Shown here: piece after piece, positions 11,701 to 22,439 of the stretch
Position numbering within the stretch: the first letter of the stretch is position 1
How the letters are laid out: every line of letters begins with the position of its first letter
Notes under the pieces: model-generated
What the model was told of the DNA's origin: nothing
Database searches by the model: none
Seen by the model: only the letters and a program-made list of their open reading frames with translations
From: Paramecium sonneborni
Taxonomy: Eukaryota; Ciliophora; Oligohymenophorea; Peniculida; Parameciidae
Assembly: GCA_905182985.1 (NCBI GenBank)
Contig: CAJJDN010000079.1
Coordinates: forward strand, 430,660 to 465,596
DNA length: 34,937 nt
Reading direction: 5' to 3'
Program-made: the position numbers and the translations under genes

Positions 11701-14700
11701 ACCAAACTTCGTCTTTAGTTCCATCAATAGGAATTTCTTTAACATTTTCTTCTTAATAAGCTTCTTTGATTAGTGCAGATAATGCATTAATTTAATTTAA
11801 TTCTTATTCAATTATAATATCAGGATTACGTTATAATAGTATTTATCCAGGTTCTTCTGATCTATCTTACAATATTATAAATTTATCAATTTTAATACCC
11901 CAGAGATTTAATTAATCTATTTACTCTTATGTTTAAGGATAACCAATAATAACAATACCTTTAGGTTTTGATGTTTCAGGTATTTTTAATTCAGCATCTA
12001 ATAATGGAATAATCTCTTTAGTAGGTATATCTTCAGGAGGTGGAGTAACAGGTTTAACATTCTCTTCAACTACTTCAACAACTTCTTCCTTCTTTTTTTT
12101 CGCTTATTATTTTTTTGCTTCTTTCTTCTTTTTCTCTTCATCTTCTTCTGCTGGTTATTCTTCATCATCTTTCTTTGGTTCTCCCCATCCTACTGGTTTT
12201 CTTTATAATGGAATATTTAAATAATTTAAAACCATTGGTAATACATCTTTAATAACATTTCCTTTATAGAATTCTTTCCATTCAATTTCAGTTAAATGAA
12301 TATCATTTACTCTTGGATCAAATGTAGATTGTAAATGTTTACTTCTTTCTTATTAGGCTTAAACCTTCTTTCTTACTATATCTTCTACATCCACTAAAGT
12401 CCAACCATAAAATTCTGCTAATTAACTAGCCACTGTATTCTTTCCTGAACATTTTGGACCTTAAACTGATACTATGTAAGTTTTAGGTAATTAAGGAGCT
12501 TTACACAAATATTTTCTAGGATAATTTATGAATTTATTTTAATTATCTTCATTGTCAAATAAAAACACTCTCCCTGCATATTCACATGCAAATTCTGCTT
12601 TACCTGCTATAATCTTATCTTTTAATACTAATTCAACTGCATCAACCTATTACCATTATGACCACATTCTATAAACCTTTTCATCGGTTAAGTTTAATCC
12701 TAACAAATCCTTTTCTGAACCACCTTCTAATTTTATAGCTAATGGTCGTAATGGTTATCCCTTTAAAATTTATGTAAATACACGATCAACTAATTATTAA
12801 GTTGTTAAACCAGCAGATTAAAGTGTAATAATATTCTAATCTGGTAAATGATCATATAATGATAATAATTTTTATTAAGATTCTTAAAAATTTGATAATG
12901 ATTAGACTAGAAATTCTTAATCTAAAGGTCTATAAAATAGATCTTTTTCTGGAATAATAGGTGGTTTATCTTCATCATCTGGATTATCTCCTTAATCCTC
13001 TTCTTCATCAGGATCATTTGGATCTTTATACTTAATTTTTGGTCTTTTTTATTCTTCTCTATCATATTATGATGTTGCAATTAAATCATCTTATTTTTCC
13101 ATAATTTTTGATGCGAAATGTAATACATCTTCATCTGATTAATATAAATTAACCACATGAGTAAAATATCTACATCCAATTTTAGGTAGAATCATTTTGT
13201 TTGATAATATTGAATTAACCCAAAATATATTCTCTAAAGGTAAATCTAAAATATATCCTTTATTTTTAGGTAAATCTTATGATAATTCAACATTAAATAA
13301 AGATTCTAATTATTCTTAAGTTAATTCTCTTCCAAATCTTAAAGAATCAAATACTTCTCTTTCTAAAGGATTCAAAAATTCTTTTGGATTTCCTTCTTCA
13401 TCCATTTATGGATTATTTTCATTTTCTGCCACTTTTGCATAAATCCTTTAAATTCCTTTTTCTAAATCTAAATATTCTAAATCAAGTTATTTAGCTAAAG
13501 CCTTAGCAAATGTACTTCTTCCACTTCTTGGTTTAGCAATCAAAAATATTTAAGGAGGTGCTTAATTTGCATATTCTATAACATCATCTTCATAAGGATT
13601 TTTACTATCTATTGGTAATTATCCTTTTGGTGAAATGAATTTACTTAAATAAGATTAAAATGAAGGTAATTCAATATTTGTTTACTATTCCTAAATTACT
13701 TCTAATGCAGATTATAATTATTATTAATCTTTAGGTTAATTTAAATCACCTAAAAAGGTTCTTAAGATAAATGGAATATTTTTAGATTATCTTTTATCTG
13801 GATTAGATGATTTACTTATATCAAAAGTTTATAATTAAGAAGTTAATAATTATCTTTTAGCTGAGACTATCTTTCTTTCCCATTTTTTATTGACTTTGTT
13901 TATTTAATCAATTCTATAATCTTCTTCTGTAAAAAATTCACTTTTTATATTTATTAATAATTTATTTCCATCTTAATTTTTTAATGGGAATTAACACCAT
14001 TAAATATCTCTTGTAATTAACTTATTTAACTTATAATATTAAGAATGGAATCCATAAGAATCATCATTCTATTCTATTAAATATTACAATCCTATATCAG
14101 GAACTAATTAACTATTAGGTAATATCATAAGAAAAGTTTCAGTAACTTAACCAATCAATTTGATTTCTTTAGCAAATGCATATTAAGATGATGTATAATG
14201 TTAATATTCACACTCTTGAAAATTATTATTCATCAAAGCAAATATCATGCATTCACAACTCATACCTATAGGAATTATTTCATTAAGAGGTGCCAATTTA
14301 TATTTGATAATTCTACTTGGAATAATATCAGCACTCTATAATTAATCAGAATTATATATGTATTGTTCTGTATAATAAATAGGGAAGTAAGACTTTTTAT
14401 TATCATTTCTTAAACTCTATTCTACTCTATCTGTATTGTGAATTTTTACAAGAATATGATAATCAATATCTTAATTTGTATTGTCTAATTATAATAGTAT
14501 GCCAATACCTTTCACATCTATCAATTAACGACGATATATTCGAGCATGAATTGTTTTCAAAAGGTATATTGCAGAACTCAAATCTGGTTGATTTATCAGT
14601 TAAAACAATAATTATGTTATTGCATCTACAAATACCTAATAAGATAAGTATTCTGGCAGATTTGGATCAACATCTGTCATCGATTCTAAATACTATTATG

Positions 14701-14983
14701 ATAACTGTTTCAAACTTTCATCTGGTAAACATATTATACACTTGATTATTGCTGTAATAACCTAAAATATCTATATAAATTAACCTCTAACAAGTCACTT
14801 GACAATACTTTTCCTTATGGATTCTTTCCAATCTAATCCCAATATTTTAACACATTTTTCTGATACTCTAAATTCTAACTTAAGGTCACTATAAATTTAA
14901 CACTCTAATTATCTCCTCTCTATATTCGATCTGTACTTAATAACTATAAAACATTTACTTTTGTAAAAGAGTGGATTTTACAT
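8797..14983 (-). CDS. Multi-domain adenylate kinase, AK9-like
   Basis: The ATG at 14983 and TGA at 8797-8799 give about 2,041 residues with two introns (14771-14803, 33 nt, removing an in-frame TGA; 9196-9223, 28 nt). Four P-loop NMP-kinase-like units are visible. Unit 1 is IFLIAKPRSGRSTFAKAL near residue 468, unit 2 VQGPKCSGKNTVASQL near 822, unit 3 MFIGVRGSGLHTQLK near 1178 and unit 4 IFILGKVKSGKTEIVRLL near 1545. Unit 4 also has GYILDGYPRT, the adenylate-kinase DGxPR motif. Unit 3 lacks the P-loop Lys (GSGLHT), and unit 1 has Arg instead (SGRS), so some units may be structural only. Spaced YCPV/HCPV segments between units also occur in AK9. Residues 1-450 hold a helical stretch and a beta-rich part. 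AK9-type proteins phosphorylate nucleoside mono- and diphosphates and are linked to cilia. Confidence 0.9.
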
Positions 14984-15010
14984 ATTATTTTATATTAATT
15001 TAATATCTAT
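14984..15010. promoter_or_regulatory. 27-bp bidirectional promoter interval
   Basis: The start codons of the AK9-like gene (-) and the MGGG protein gene (+) face away from each other with only 27 bp between them. Both promoters, and any 5' untranslated regions, must fit here or overlap the coding regions. The interval is almost pure A and T, and no specific motif was identified. A shared control region is inference. If the real start of either gene is further inside, the interval is longer. Confidence 0.45.
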
Positions 15011-15940
15011 ATGGGAGGAGGATAATCAAAGGCTTAAAAATTATAATCCTAACGAAGAGCAAATAAACCATAATTGCCATAACATTAAACTCCTGAATAG
15101 CATTATTAATTCCTTATCAGTGAACCTATTAGTCGATACCTTTGGAATACTTAATTTGATTATGAAACACTCATTTCTGAAATCCTTTTAAGTATAAGTA
15201 TTAAAAGATTTATGGATTATTTATAACACTTTAAACCTCATATTCGATACATTAAAAAAGCTGAAAAATTATACAATGATGTTATACAATGTTCATTATA
15301 TGAAGCTAAATTTAATGATTAAGATAAAAAGTTTATGATATCTGTCCTCATTTTATTCTTTAGTTTATATCATATCTCCAAATTTTAAGTTATATTTAGT
15401 TCATCAGATAAAAAGTGGTGGGAAGGCAAATATTTTGAATCACTCTAAAAATACGCTGAATTACCTCCTAAAAACAATGAAAATTATATTGAAACATTTA
15501 CAGTTTTTATGTCTGATTATTTTTAAACCAGATTTCAAGAATTAAAACCATAAAATGATAATAAAAAGGTTGATCTTGTATCTGTGAGAGTATTAGCAGA
15601 TTACTATTTATAATATTTATATAGTGATTGCTTATCCTACTTAACAGATGCAGATTAATTTGTAAAAGAATATGCTCAATCAAAATAAGAAAAATATCAG
15701 ACTTTAGGTAGGTATAAATTAGAAAGTAATATCAAAATTATTACTAAATAATAAAAATAATAATAATAATTATTATACTAATAATAACTTCACAATTCTA
15801 AAACTCCATCTTAATAAATTGAAGATATGGAAAGATAATTTAAATTCTTATCTGATCATTCTATCATAGAAAATCCAATCAACGAAGATTAAAATAAAGA
15901 TTAGCTATAATTAGTACAAGAAACTCCAAAATAAGAATGA
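15011..15940 (+). CDS. Hypothetical protein, MGGG N-terminus, MOB1-like length
   Basis: This is a single exon from ATG 15011 to TGA 15938-15940, 309 residues, with no intron needed. The N-terminus MGGGQSKAQ fits an N-myristoylation signal (Gly2, Ser6), suggesting membrane attachment. The body is globular and helical (YLWNTQFDYETLISEILLS, RFMDYLQHFKPHIRYIKK, FMISVLILFFSLYHISKF, VRVLADYYLQYLYSDCLSYL). It is followed by a Gln-rich linker near residues 242-256 and an acidic tail. I do not recognise the family with certainty; the size alone is compatible with MOB-like adaptors, but I could not find their zinc-binding Cys/His pattern. It is divergent from the AK9-like gene and is the last intact gene before the gene-poor half. 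Confidence 0.75.
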
Positions 15941-16728
15941 ATAGAATTTTCATATTCAACCAATTAATATATTTTATTTTCTATCTTCTAAATTATACTT
16001 TTAATTATCATTATATTAAATTATTATAATCAAACGAAAAAAATAAAATAAATTATTGTTTTAATTAGCTTAAGATTTTAAAGGATTAAAAGAATTTGAA
16101 GAATTTGTTAAGCATTTTATGTACAAAATAAATTATTGACAATAGTTATTGACAATAATGGAAAATGCAATAGATGTTTTTTAAATTAAACGCCATCAGC
16201 TTATTAATGCAAGAAATTATTTACAAATAATATTTTTTTTAAATCAATATCTGCCATTTATTCTGAATATATTATCATAATTGAGAAAAAAGTGAATTGA
16301 CTATATTATACTAATGAATTCCCAATAAACTCTAAATTTATGAATTCTAATTTATAGCTGTTCTTAGTATTTATTTATAAAAAAATAAGTAACTTTAAAA
16401 CAATTATTCAGAGAAGGAGTTAAAATAATTATACAATAGACGTATTAATCTCCTTTTCTGAACATTTATAAAATAGTGAGTTATTTTTTCTAAATAAGTA
16501 NATTAAATTTTTTTCAATATAATTACTTACTTTTCTTAAGTTTAAATAATAAACATTTGTTGAATAACATTATATTATGTTCATATATTAAGTTAAAAAT
16601 TAATACATTTTTTTCTTAAAATTATATTGATTCTAATATATAAAATAAATATTAGTATTAAACAAAATTAAATTTATTACTTAAATAGTATTTTTTATAT
16701 AATTATTATAATTATTAACCTTTATAAG
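15941..16728. other. Gene-free AT-rich stretch with an N gap
   Basis: No supported gene was seen on either strand. Composition is extremely AT-rich. A short direct repeat, TTATTGACAATA, occurs twice close together near 16133-16155. A single N at 16501 marks an assembly gap; unlike the gap at 18614, no repeated flank was noticed around it. Confidence 0.6.
16501..16501. other. Assembly gap (single N)
   Basis: A single N lies in AT-rich non-coding sequence. It separates the intact gene block from the pseudogene-rich half, so the physical link between the two halves depends on this join being correct. Confidence 0.95.
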
Positions 16729-16840
16729 ATGCTGGATTTGAAGGAGGTTTAGGACTTAATTAAGGCCTTTGTTAGATTTGGAGTCTACATCAAATATATT
16801 AATTTAACTTACAAATATTCGTATCGAATATTGTTTTATC
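16710..16840 (-). pseudogene. Possible 3' exon remnant, Pro/Ser-rich tail
   Basis: On the minus strand a frame reads QQRPQLSPKPPSNPASYKG, a Pro/Ser-rich tail like those ending many Paramecium proteins. It is preceded by a possible 28-nt intron, GTAAGTTAAATT... ending GATGTAG. No catalytic or structural domain follows upstream, and the plus strand of the same bases is also open for about 50 codons. This could be chance. It is locally richer in G and C than its surroundings. Confidence 0.25.
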
Positions 16841-17132
16841 AAGAAACTGCTAATTAATAGCTTAAAATAAGAATATCATTAAAATGAAAAAATTTTGGAA
16901 GTGAATTAAGAATACAATAAATCTTTAATAAATCAAATAAGAATTATACAGCCAAATTTGATTATTATCTGAATTGAAATAAATATAACCACAGAAGAAA
17001 TATTTTTAAAAAAGAGAATGGTAAAAATTGTTTATTATTTAAATTTTAATAAAATAAAAACTTTGATGAGACTAGAATTAATCTTAAATAATCAAAATTT
17101 TTATATACCAGATTCTTAGAGAATTTAAATAC

Positions 17133-17790
17133 ATGCATTTTGCTAATATTTTAAAGAATCTGTATAGAATGTTACATAGGATAAATTATAAAAAAATTCC
17201 CAATGGATATTATTTAATGGGAAATATCATCAAATTTGATTATAAAAAGATAATAACAGCAGCTGAAGGACCTTATTTAAAGAAATACAAGGGATGGGGT
17301 AATATTAATAAAGTATATACTTAGCCTACTTAAGTAATAGGGAATATTAATTTGAAATTTATTAAATGGTAGAATTAAATAATAATGATAGATTTGATAA
17401 ATGAGGAGATATATTTATATCAATATAATCATAAAAAATCTTATAATGATAAAATTAGCAATTAACATGTCATGTGCATAAAAAATATTATTTAATTTTT
17501 TTTATATTGGAATAGTGTAAGCAAAAAATTATAATAATTTTGTTCAAAATCTCTACATTCAAATAATTAAAAATAACTTGAAAATAACAGATAATCTTTT
17601 GTGGAGAATTTAAATAATTTCCTAAAAAAGGTTGTTGAATCTAATAAATAAAAAACATTTTATTTCTATATTTCTTTTAAGAAATAAGATGAGTTACAAT
17701 AATTTGTTATGCAACAAGTGTATAAAATTAAAGATTATAAAGAGAAAATCTAATAATAAAAGGATAGCTTTTAACTAATAGACACATGAT
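17133..17790 (+). pseudogene. Open frame of about 218 codons, unidentified
   Basis: With the ciliate code the frame from ATG 17133 stays open until a TGA at about 17788. It crosses the left edge of the 1,099-bp duplicated block at 17515. Segments such as NGYYLMGNIIKFDYKKI, VENLNNFLKKVVESNKQK and FYFYISFKKQDELQQFV look protein-like, with amphipathic helices. In DNA this AT-rich an open run of this length can arise by chance about once in a few dozen trials, so coding status is uncertain. No family is recognised. It is probably part of the same decayed gene as the kinase-like frames further right in the block. Confidence 0.3.
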
Positions 17791-18613
17791 ATGCAAAATA
17801 TTAGATAAAAAATAATGGTTAAAATTTTATTAAATCTCATAAACTAGAATTTAAGTGTGGAATAATATTTTGAAATTTATTCTAACATTCATATTTAACA
17901 TCTTAGATTGGTTTTATGGTGTATTATCCTGGACTATTTTATTTCTTGAGACTTTAATTTGAATTTTTTATTTTACCTCCAAATAATTATTTGATTATAT
18001 ATTGATTCAACTTATATCTAATGATTGAGAGTATCTAATATTCAGAACTTTAAAGATTAATTTAGTAAAATATGTTTACTTAAGAATTCAAAAGAAAAAA
18101 CGTTCTTATTGAAAATCAAAATGATGAGAAATTATAATTAATATACTTTCTCAATTCTTAATAACCATAAGTATTAAAAATTTTTATATTCTTCAGTAAA
18201 AGTTGTATTTTTCTAAATCCATCATTTTAAATTTAAAGTTTGCAGACATTTACTAAAAACACTCATTTTCTCATAATGCTCTAATAAGGATTTATAATTC
18301 TTGAATTAAACTAATAATCAAATTGAAATAATGGTAGATTTAATCTTTTTATATCTGAAAAATAGAATAAGTTTAGATGGAAATGCTATTTTTCATTTTA
18401 GTTAATAGCTTTTGCATAAGAATTATCAAAAGTGACCTTATAAGATTTATTTTAAATGAAAGACAAAAAAAATGAATATAAGAAAAAATATTTTAATATC
18501 TTTTAGCAATTATTAGTATCTTTATCTTACCTAATAACAAATATAAACCTATTGGAAACAAAAAATAAAGAAAAATTGCCATTAAATTTTTGCCGACGAA
18601 TATTAAAATCTTT
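17515..18613 (+). repeat. Direct repeat copy 1 (1,099 bp) ending at an N
   Basis: This block begins GTGTAAGCAAAAAATTATAA and ends ATATTAAAATCTTT immediately before the N at 18614. It recurs after the N with a constant offset of 1,100 bases and no difference seen by eye. The exact abutment on a single N makes an unmerged overlap between two contigs the simplest explanation. Confidence 0.95.
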
Positions 18614-18614
18614 N
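18614..18614. other. Assembly gap (single N) inside a duplicated block
   Basis: A single N joins the two identical 1,099-bp copies. A real gap of unknown length cannot be excluded, but the identical flanks suggest that the gap has no biological content. Confidence 0.95.
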
Positions 18615-19713
18615 GTGTAAGCAAAAAATTATAATAATTTTGTTCAAAATCTCTACATTCAAATAATTAAAAATAACTTGAAAATAACAGATAATCTTTT
18701 GTGGAGAATTTAAATAATTTCCTAAAAAAGGTTGTTGAATCTAATAAATAAAAAACATTTTATTTCTATATTTCTTTTAAGAAATAAGATGAGTTACAAT
18801 AATTTGTTATGCAACAAGTGTATAAAATTAAAGATTATAAAGAGAAAATCTAATAATAAAAGGATAGCTTTTAACTAATAGACACATGATATGCAAAATA
18901 TTAGATAAAAAATAATGGTTAAAATTTTATTAAATCTCATAAACTAGAATTTAAGTGTGGAATAATATTTTGAAATTTATTCTAACATTCATATTTAACA
19001 TCTTAGATTGGTTTTATGGTGTATTATCCTGGACTATTTTATTTCTTGAGACTTTAATTTGAATTTTTTATTTTACCTCCAAATAATTATTTGATTATAT
19101 ATTGATTCAACTTATATCTAATGATTGAGAGTATCTAATATTCAGAACTTTAAAGATTAATTTAGTAAAATATGTTTACTTAAGAATTCAAAAGAAAAAA
19201 CGTTCTTATTGAAAATCAAAATGATGAGAAATTATAATTAATATACTTTCTCAATTCTTAATAACCATAAGTATTAAAAATTTTTATATTCTTCAGTAAA
19301 AGTTGTATTTTTCTAAATCCATCATTTTAAATTTAAAGTTTGCAGACATTTACTAAAAACACTCATTTTCTCATAATGCTCTAATAAGGATTTATAATTC
19401 TTGAATTAAACTAATAATCAAATTGAAATAATGGTAGATTTAATCTTTTTATATCTGAAAAATAGAATAAGTTTAGATGGAAATGCTATTTTTCATTTTA
19501 GTTAATAGCTTTTGCATAAGAATTATCAAAAGTGACCTTATAAGATTTATTTTAAATGAAAGACAAAAAAAATGAATATAAGAAAAAATATTTTAATATC
19601 TTTTAGCAATTATTAGTATCTTTATCTTACCTAATAACAAATATAAACCTATTGGAAACAAAAAATAAAGAAAAATTGCCATTAAATTTTTGCCGACGAA
19701 TATTAAAATCTTT
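18615..19713 (+). repeat. Direct repeat copy 2 (1,099 bp) starting after an N
   Basis: The second copy of the 1,099-bp block starts on the first base after the N at 18614. After 19713 the sequence runs on into new DNA (TCTAAAGACATATACACTC). Only this copy continues the kinase-like frame downstream, so it is probably the authentic right-hand context, while copy 1 has the authentic left-hand context. Confidence 0.95.
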
Positions 19714-19870
19714 TCTAAAGACATATACACTCAATTAACTTCCATAATGTCAAATATAATAAAAATTGTGCAAAGTTTTTTTTTGTTAAAATAGAGAGTT
19801 ATGTTACATCTTGATTATACTTATTATTGATGTTTGTATCTAAACGTAATTTAGCAAAAAAAGAATGTGA
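19100..19870 (+). pseudogene. Degenerate kinase-like coding remnant
   Basis: Frames broken by TGAs but protein-like can be read in order. Near 19160 there is NVLIENQNDEKLQLIYFLNS, which could be the N-lobe of a kinase. Near 19410-19700 there are SFQLIAFAQELSKVTLQDLF and YFNIFQQLLVSLSYLI, resembling the helix D/E region of protein kinases. Where the catalytic HRD loop should follow, the text is scrambled (ITNINLLETKNKEK), and no DFG is seen. The first part is also present in the duplicate copy at 17.9-18.6 kb. I call it a decayed gene; the kinase assignment is tentative. Confidence 0.35.
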
Positions 19871-21300
19871 AATTATTGATATTCATCAATGAGTTTTAAG
19901 GAAGTACTGAAATTATGATACAGAAAATGAACCATGTAAAAAAGATTGTAAATATATAAAATCTATTTTTTTAAAGTTATGAATTGTTTATTTTTTTAGT
20001 ATTAATGTCTTCAATAACACCACCTTCAAATTGATACTTCACTAAAATTAAAGCTACTAATAATTTCATCTTGATTTTTCGTAAAAAGTTATAGTAAATC
20101 TATCTCTAAGCTGTCACATATATATGTATATTTCGTATTTTAGATCAGCTCCACATACTAAATTTCTGGAAAAAAACATTTATTTTGCTAATTCAATACT
20201 TTAAATCAAATTATGAATATGTAATAAAAAAAATTAAATCAGATTAATTGTCTTCTAAAATCGAAGTTTTGCTACCTCATTTTCTTCATATCAGACAAAA
20301 CTTTCAAAAATGAAAATAGAAACATACAAGTATTAAAAAAATTCAGATAGAAGGTAATATCTAATCGTATTATTTAAACTGTAAGATCATTTGCCGTTTA
20401 TTTCTTATAAAGTTTTATTACTTTATTATTATTACAATTTAGTGTTTGAATCTCAATTCTAAAATTTAATTTTTCCATTCTTAGTTTAACTATTTTCAAA
20501 ATGATATAAATTTTTATTAAGATATAAATTAAAAATAGTTTTTTCAACAAATAATTTTATTCCTCTATTATTATGAAAATATTTCATTTAATTTTAACTT
20601 TAATCATTAAAGAAATAAGACCAGGAACTAATTTATTTTACGAAAGGAAATAATTAAATAAGTTTAAACAAAATATATTAATCTCATGAATAATAACAAT
20701 ATTACAAGTATTTTTAATAACCTATTGAATTATACAGATAACATATAATCTTCTGATTTCATGTCTTATGGATTGAGAAATTTTAAGAAGGCAAAATTGA
20801 TAATAAATTTACTAAAAAAACTAACAAAAAAAATCAAATTTAATTATTTTAAAATAAAAAGTTAGTTTTATATTCTATATCTTAAAGCAAATTTTAAGAG
20901 AGTAGAAATATTAGAATTAAAAAATACATGTGATTTTCTAGAATTATATTATTTACAAAATATTATCCTCCATTTAGTAGTCAAAAAATAAACCAATTAC
21001 TTATTTCACATTAATAAAAATTAAATTATTTAATTATATTTCCAAGATAAAAAATCTGTTGAATATCAACCCAAAAATAAGTAAAAGTATTTCTACTTGA
21101 TTTAGACTCTAGAAAGAATTGCAAAGAATAGTTAATAAAGGTCAAGAATTTGTTACTTCTCTTAAGAATCGACTCTAATAATAATCAAATAATCAATATC
21201 TATATTAATAATTAAAATTTCACATTTTGTCAGTCCACAACATTATAATAAATTCCTTTTTAGTGATATTCATTAATGTAAACAGATTGATCTTTCTTTT
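19870..21300. other. Gene-free AT-rich stretch
   Basis: No frame with convincing protein character was found on either strand. The stretch contains long A/T runs and scattered TGAs. Nothing resembling a tRNA, snRNA or terminal repeat was seen. Confidence 0.5.
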
Positions 21301-21301
21301 G

Positions 21302-22016
21302 ATTAAGACTTATACCCTTACAAAAACAAGTTGTAGCTTAAAAAAATAATTAACAAAAAGATTACTTTTATAAGGAGAATGGTAAAGTAATAGTTTATTA
21401 TTATACCCTTATAAATAATAGAGACAATCACATTAATCTTTAAAATAAAAAGCAAACTAAAGTTATATTAAAAAATTTAACTGTAACTAGTAATTGCTTT
21501 AAAATTTGTACGATATTAAACCTAAATATAGAAGTTATGGATGAACAGAATAACAGATTAAAAAATACATTATAAGAGATAAAATAAGAAAAAACTAAAA
21601 TGCATTAAAGTTTAAAATTAATTAAGTATTAAATTGGCTTAGGTAACTATATCTTTCACGAAATAAATGTATAAAAATTGATTTAAAAAACTTTTTTAAA
21701 AGAAGATTTAATTGTTTTCTTTAGAAATAACTTTCTCAATTAAAGTCTTTCTAAGTAATTATAATTTTTCATTTAAGAGATTTTTCAGTCTTATTTTTAA
21801 TTCAACGACAACTTCTAATCATCCAATATTATTTACTTTTTAACATAGATATTAAATTTAATAAATTAATAAAGCACTTTAATATTTAATTTTATTTATA
21901 TAATTAATATTCTTCGAGTACTTATTTTACTTATTGCATACTATTTAAAGTGTTAAATATTTCAATAGAAAATAATTGAAGATACAAGCATTATTTTTTA
22001 TTCATTTATCTGTTGA
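21302..22016 (+). pseudogene. Open frame of about 238 codons with an IGLGNY motif
   Basis: With the ciliate code the frame is open from after a TGA near 21299 to the TGA at 22014-22016; an internal ATG at 21537 would give 159 residues. Readable parts include QVVAQKNNQQKDYFYKENGK, VMDEQNNRLKNTLQEIKQEK and LIKYQIGLGNYIFHEINV. The IGLGNY segment resembles the glycine-rich loop of protein kinases. The same IGLGN occurs in the opposite-strand kinase remnant 1.6 kb to the right, so the two may be decayed relatives. The later part is hydrophobic and loses kinase character. The downstream lobe is absent. Confidence 0.35.
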
Positions 22017-22439
22017 TTAGTTTTAATGTTGTTCTACCTGAAGGAATATATTTCAATATTCAAGATTATGTGCAATATTAAAAAGATTATTTATAGGATT
22101 AAAATAAAGATAAACTTATATTTAATTAATAAAAATTGCAAATTTAATTGAGTTCAGTATTCCCATAATAAAAAATTGGCTCTCTAATAAAATTTATACT
22201 TTTAGGCCTTCTTTTATAAATACTTATTCAGTAGAATATGGAAATTAGAGATAAATATATACTCATCTGTTTAAAAAACAGGCTGATCTGTGACATTAGA
22301 TAGAATGATTTAATTTTAATTATCATTATATTAATTAACGTGTATCATTTTTGTAACTTTTCCTTACTTCAGTATCATCTTTTACAAGTATCCATTCAAA
22401 TTATAGTTCTTTCTTAGATCATTTTATCAACAGACTACT

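Noticed and set aside
14476..14745. Plus-strand 89-codon frame
   Set aside because: It overlaps the N-terminal region of the AK9-like gene in antisense and has no family features.
1..15940. Internal eliminated sequences (micronuclear DNA)
   Set aside because: All frames are restored by ordinary GT...AG introns of 24-33 nt; no TA-bounded insert was needed, so the DNA is macronuclear.
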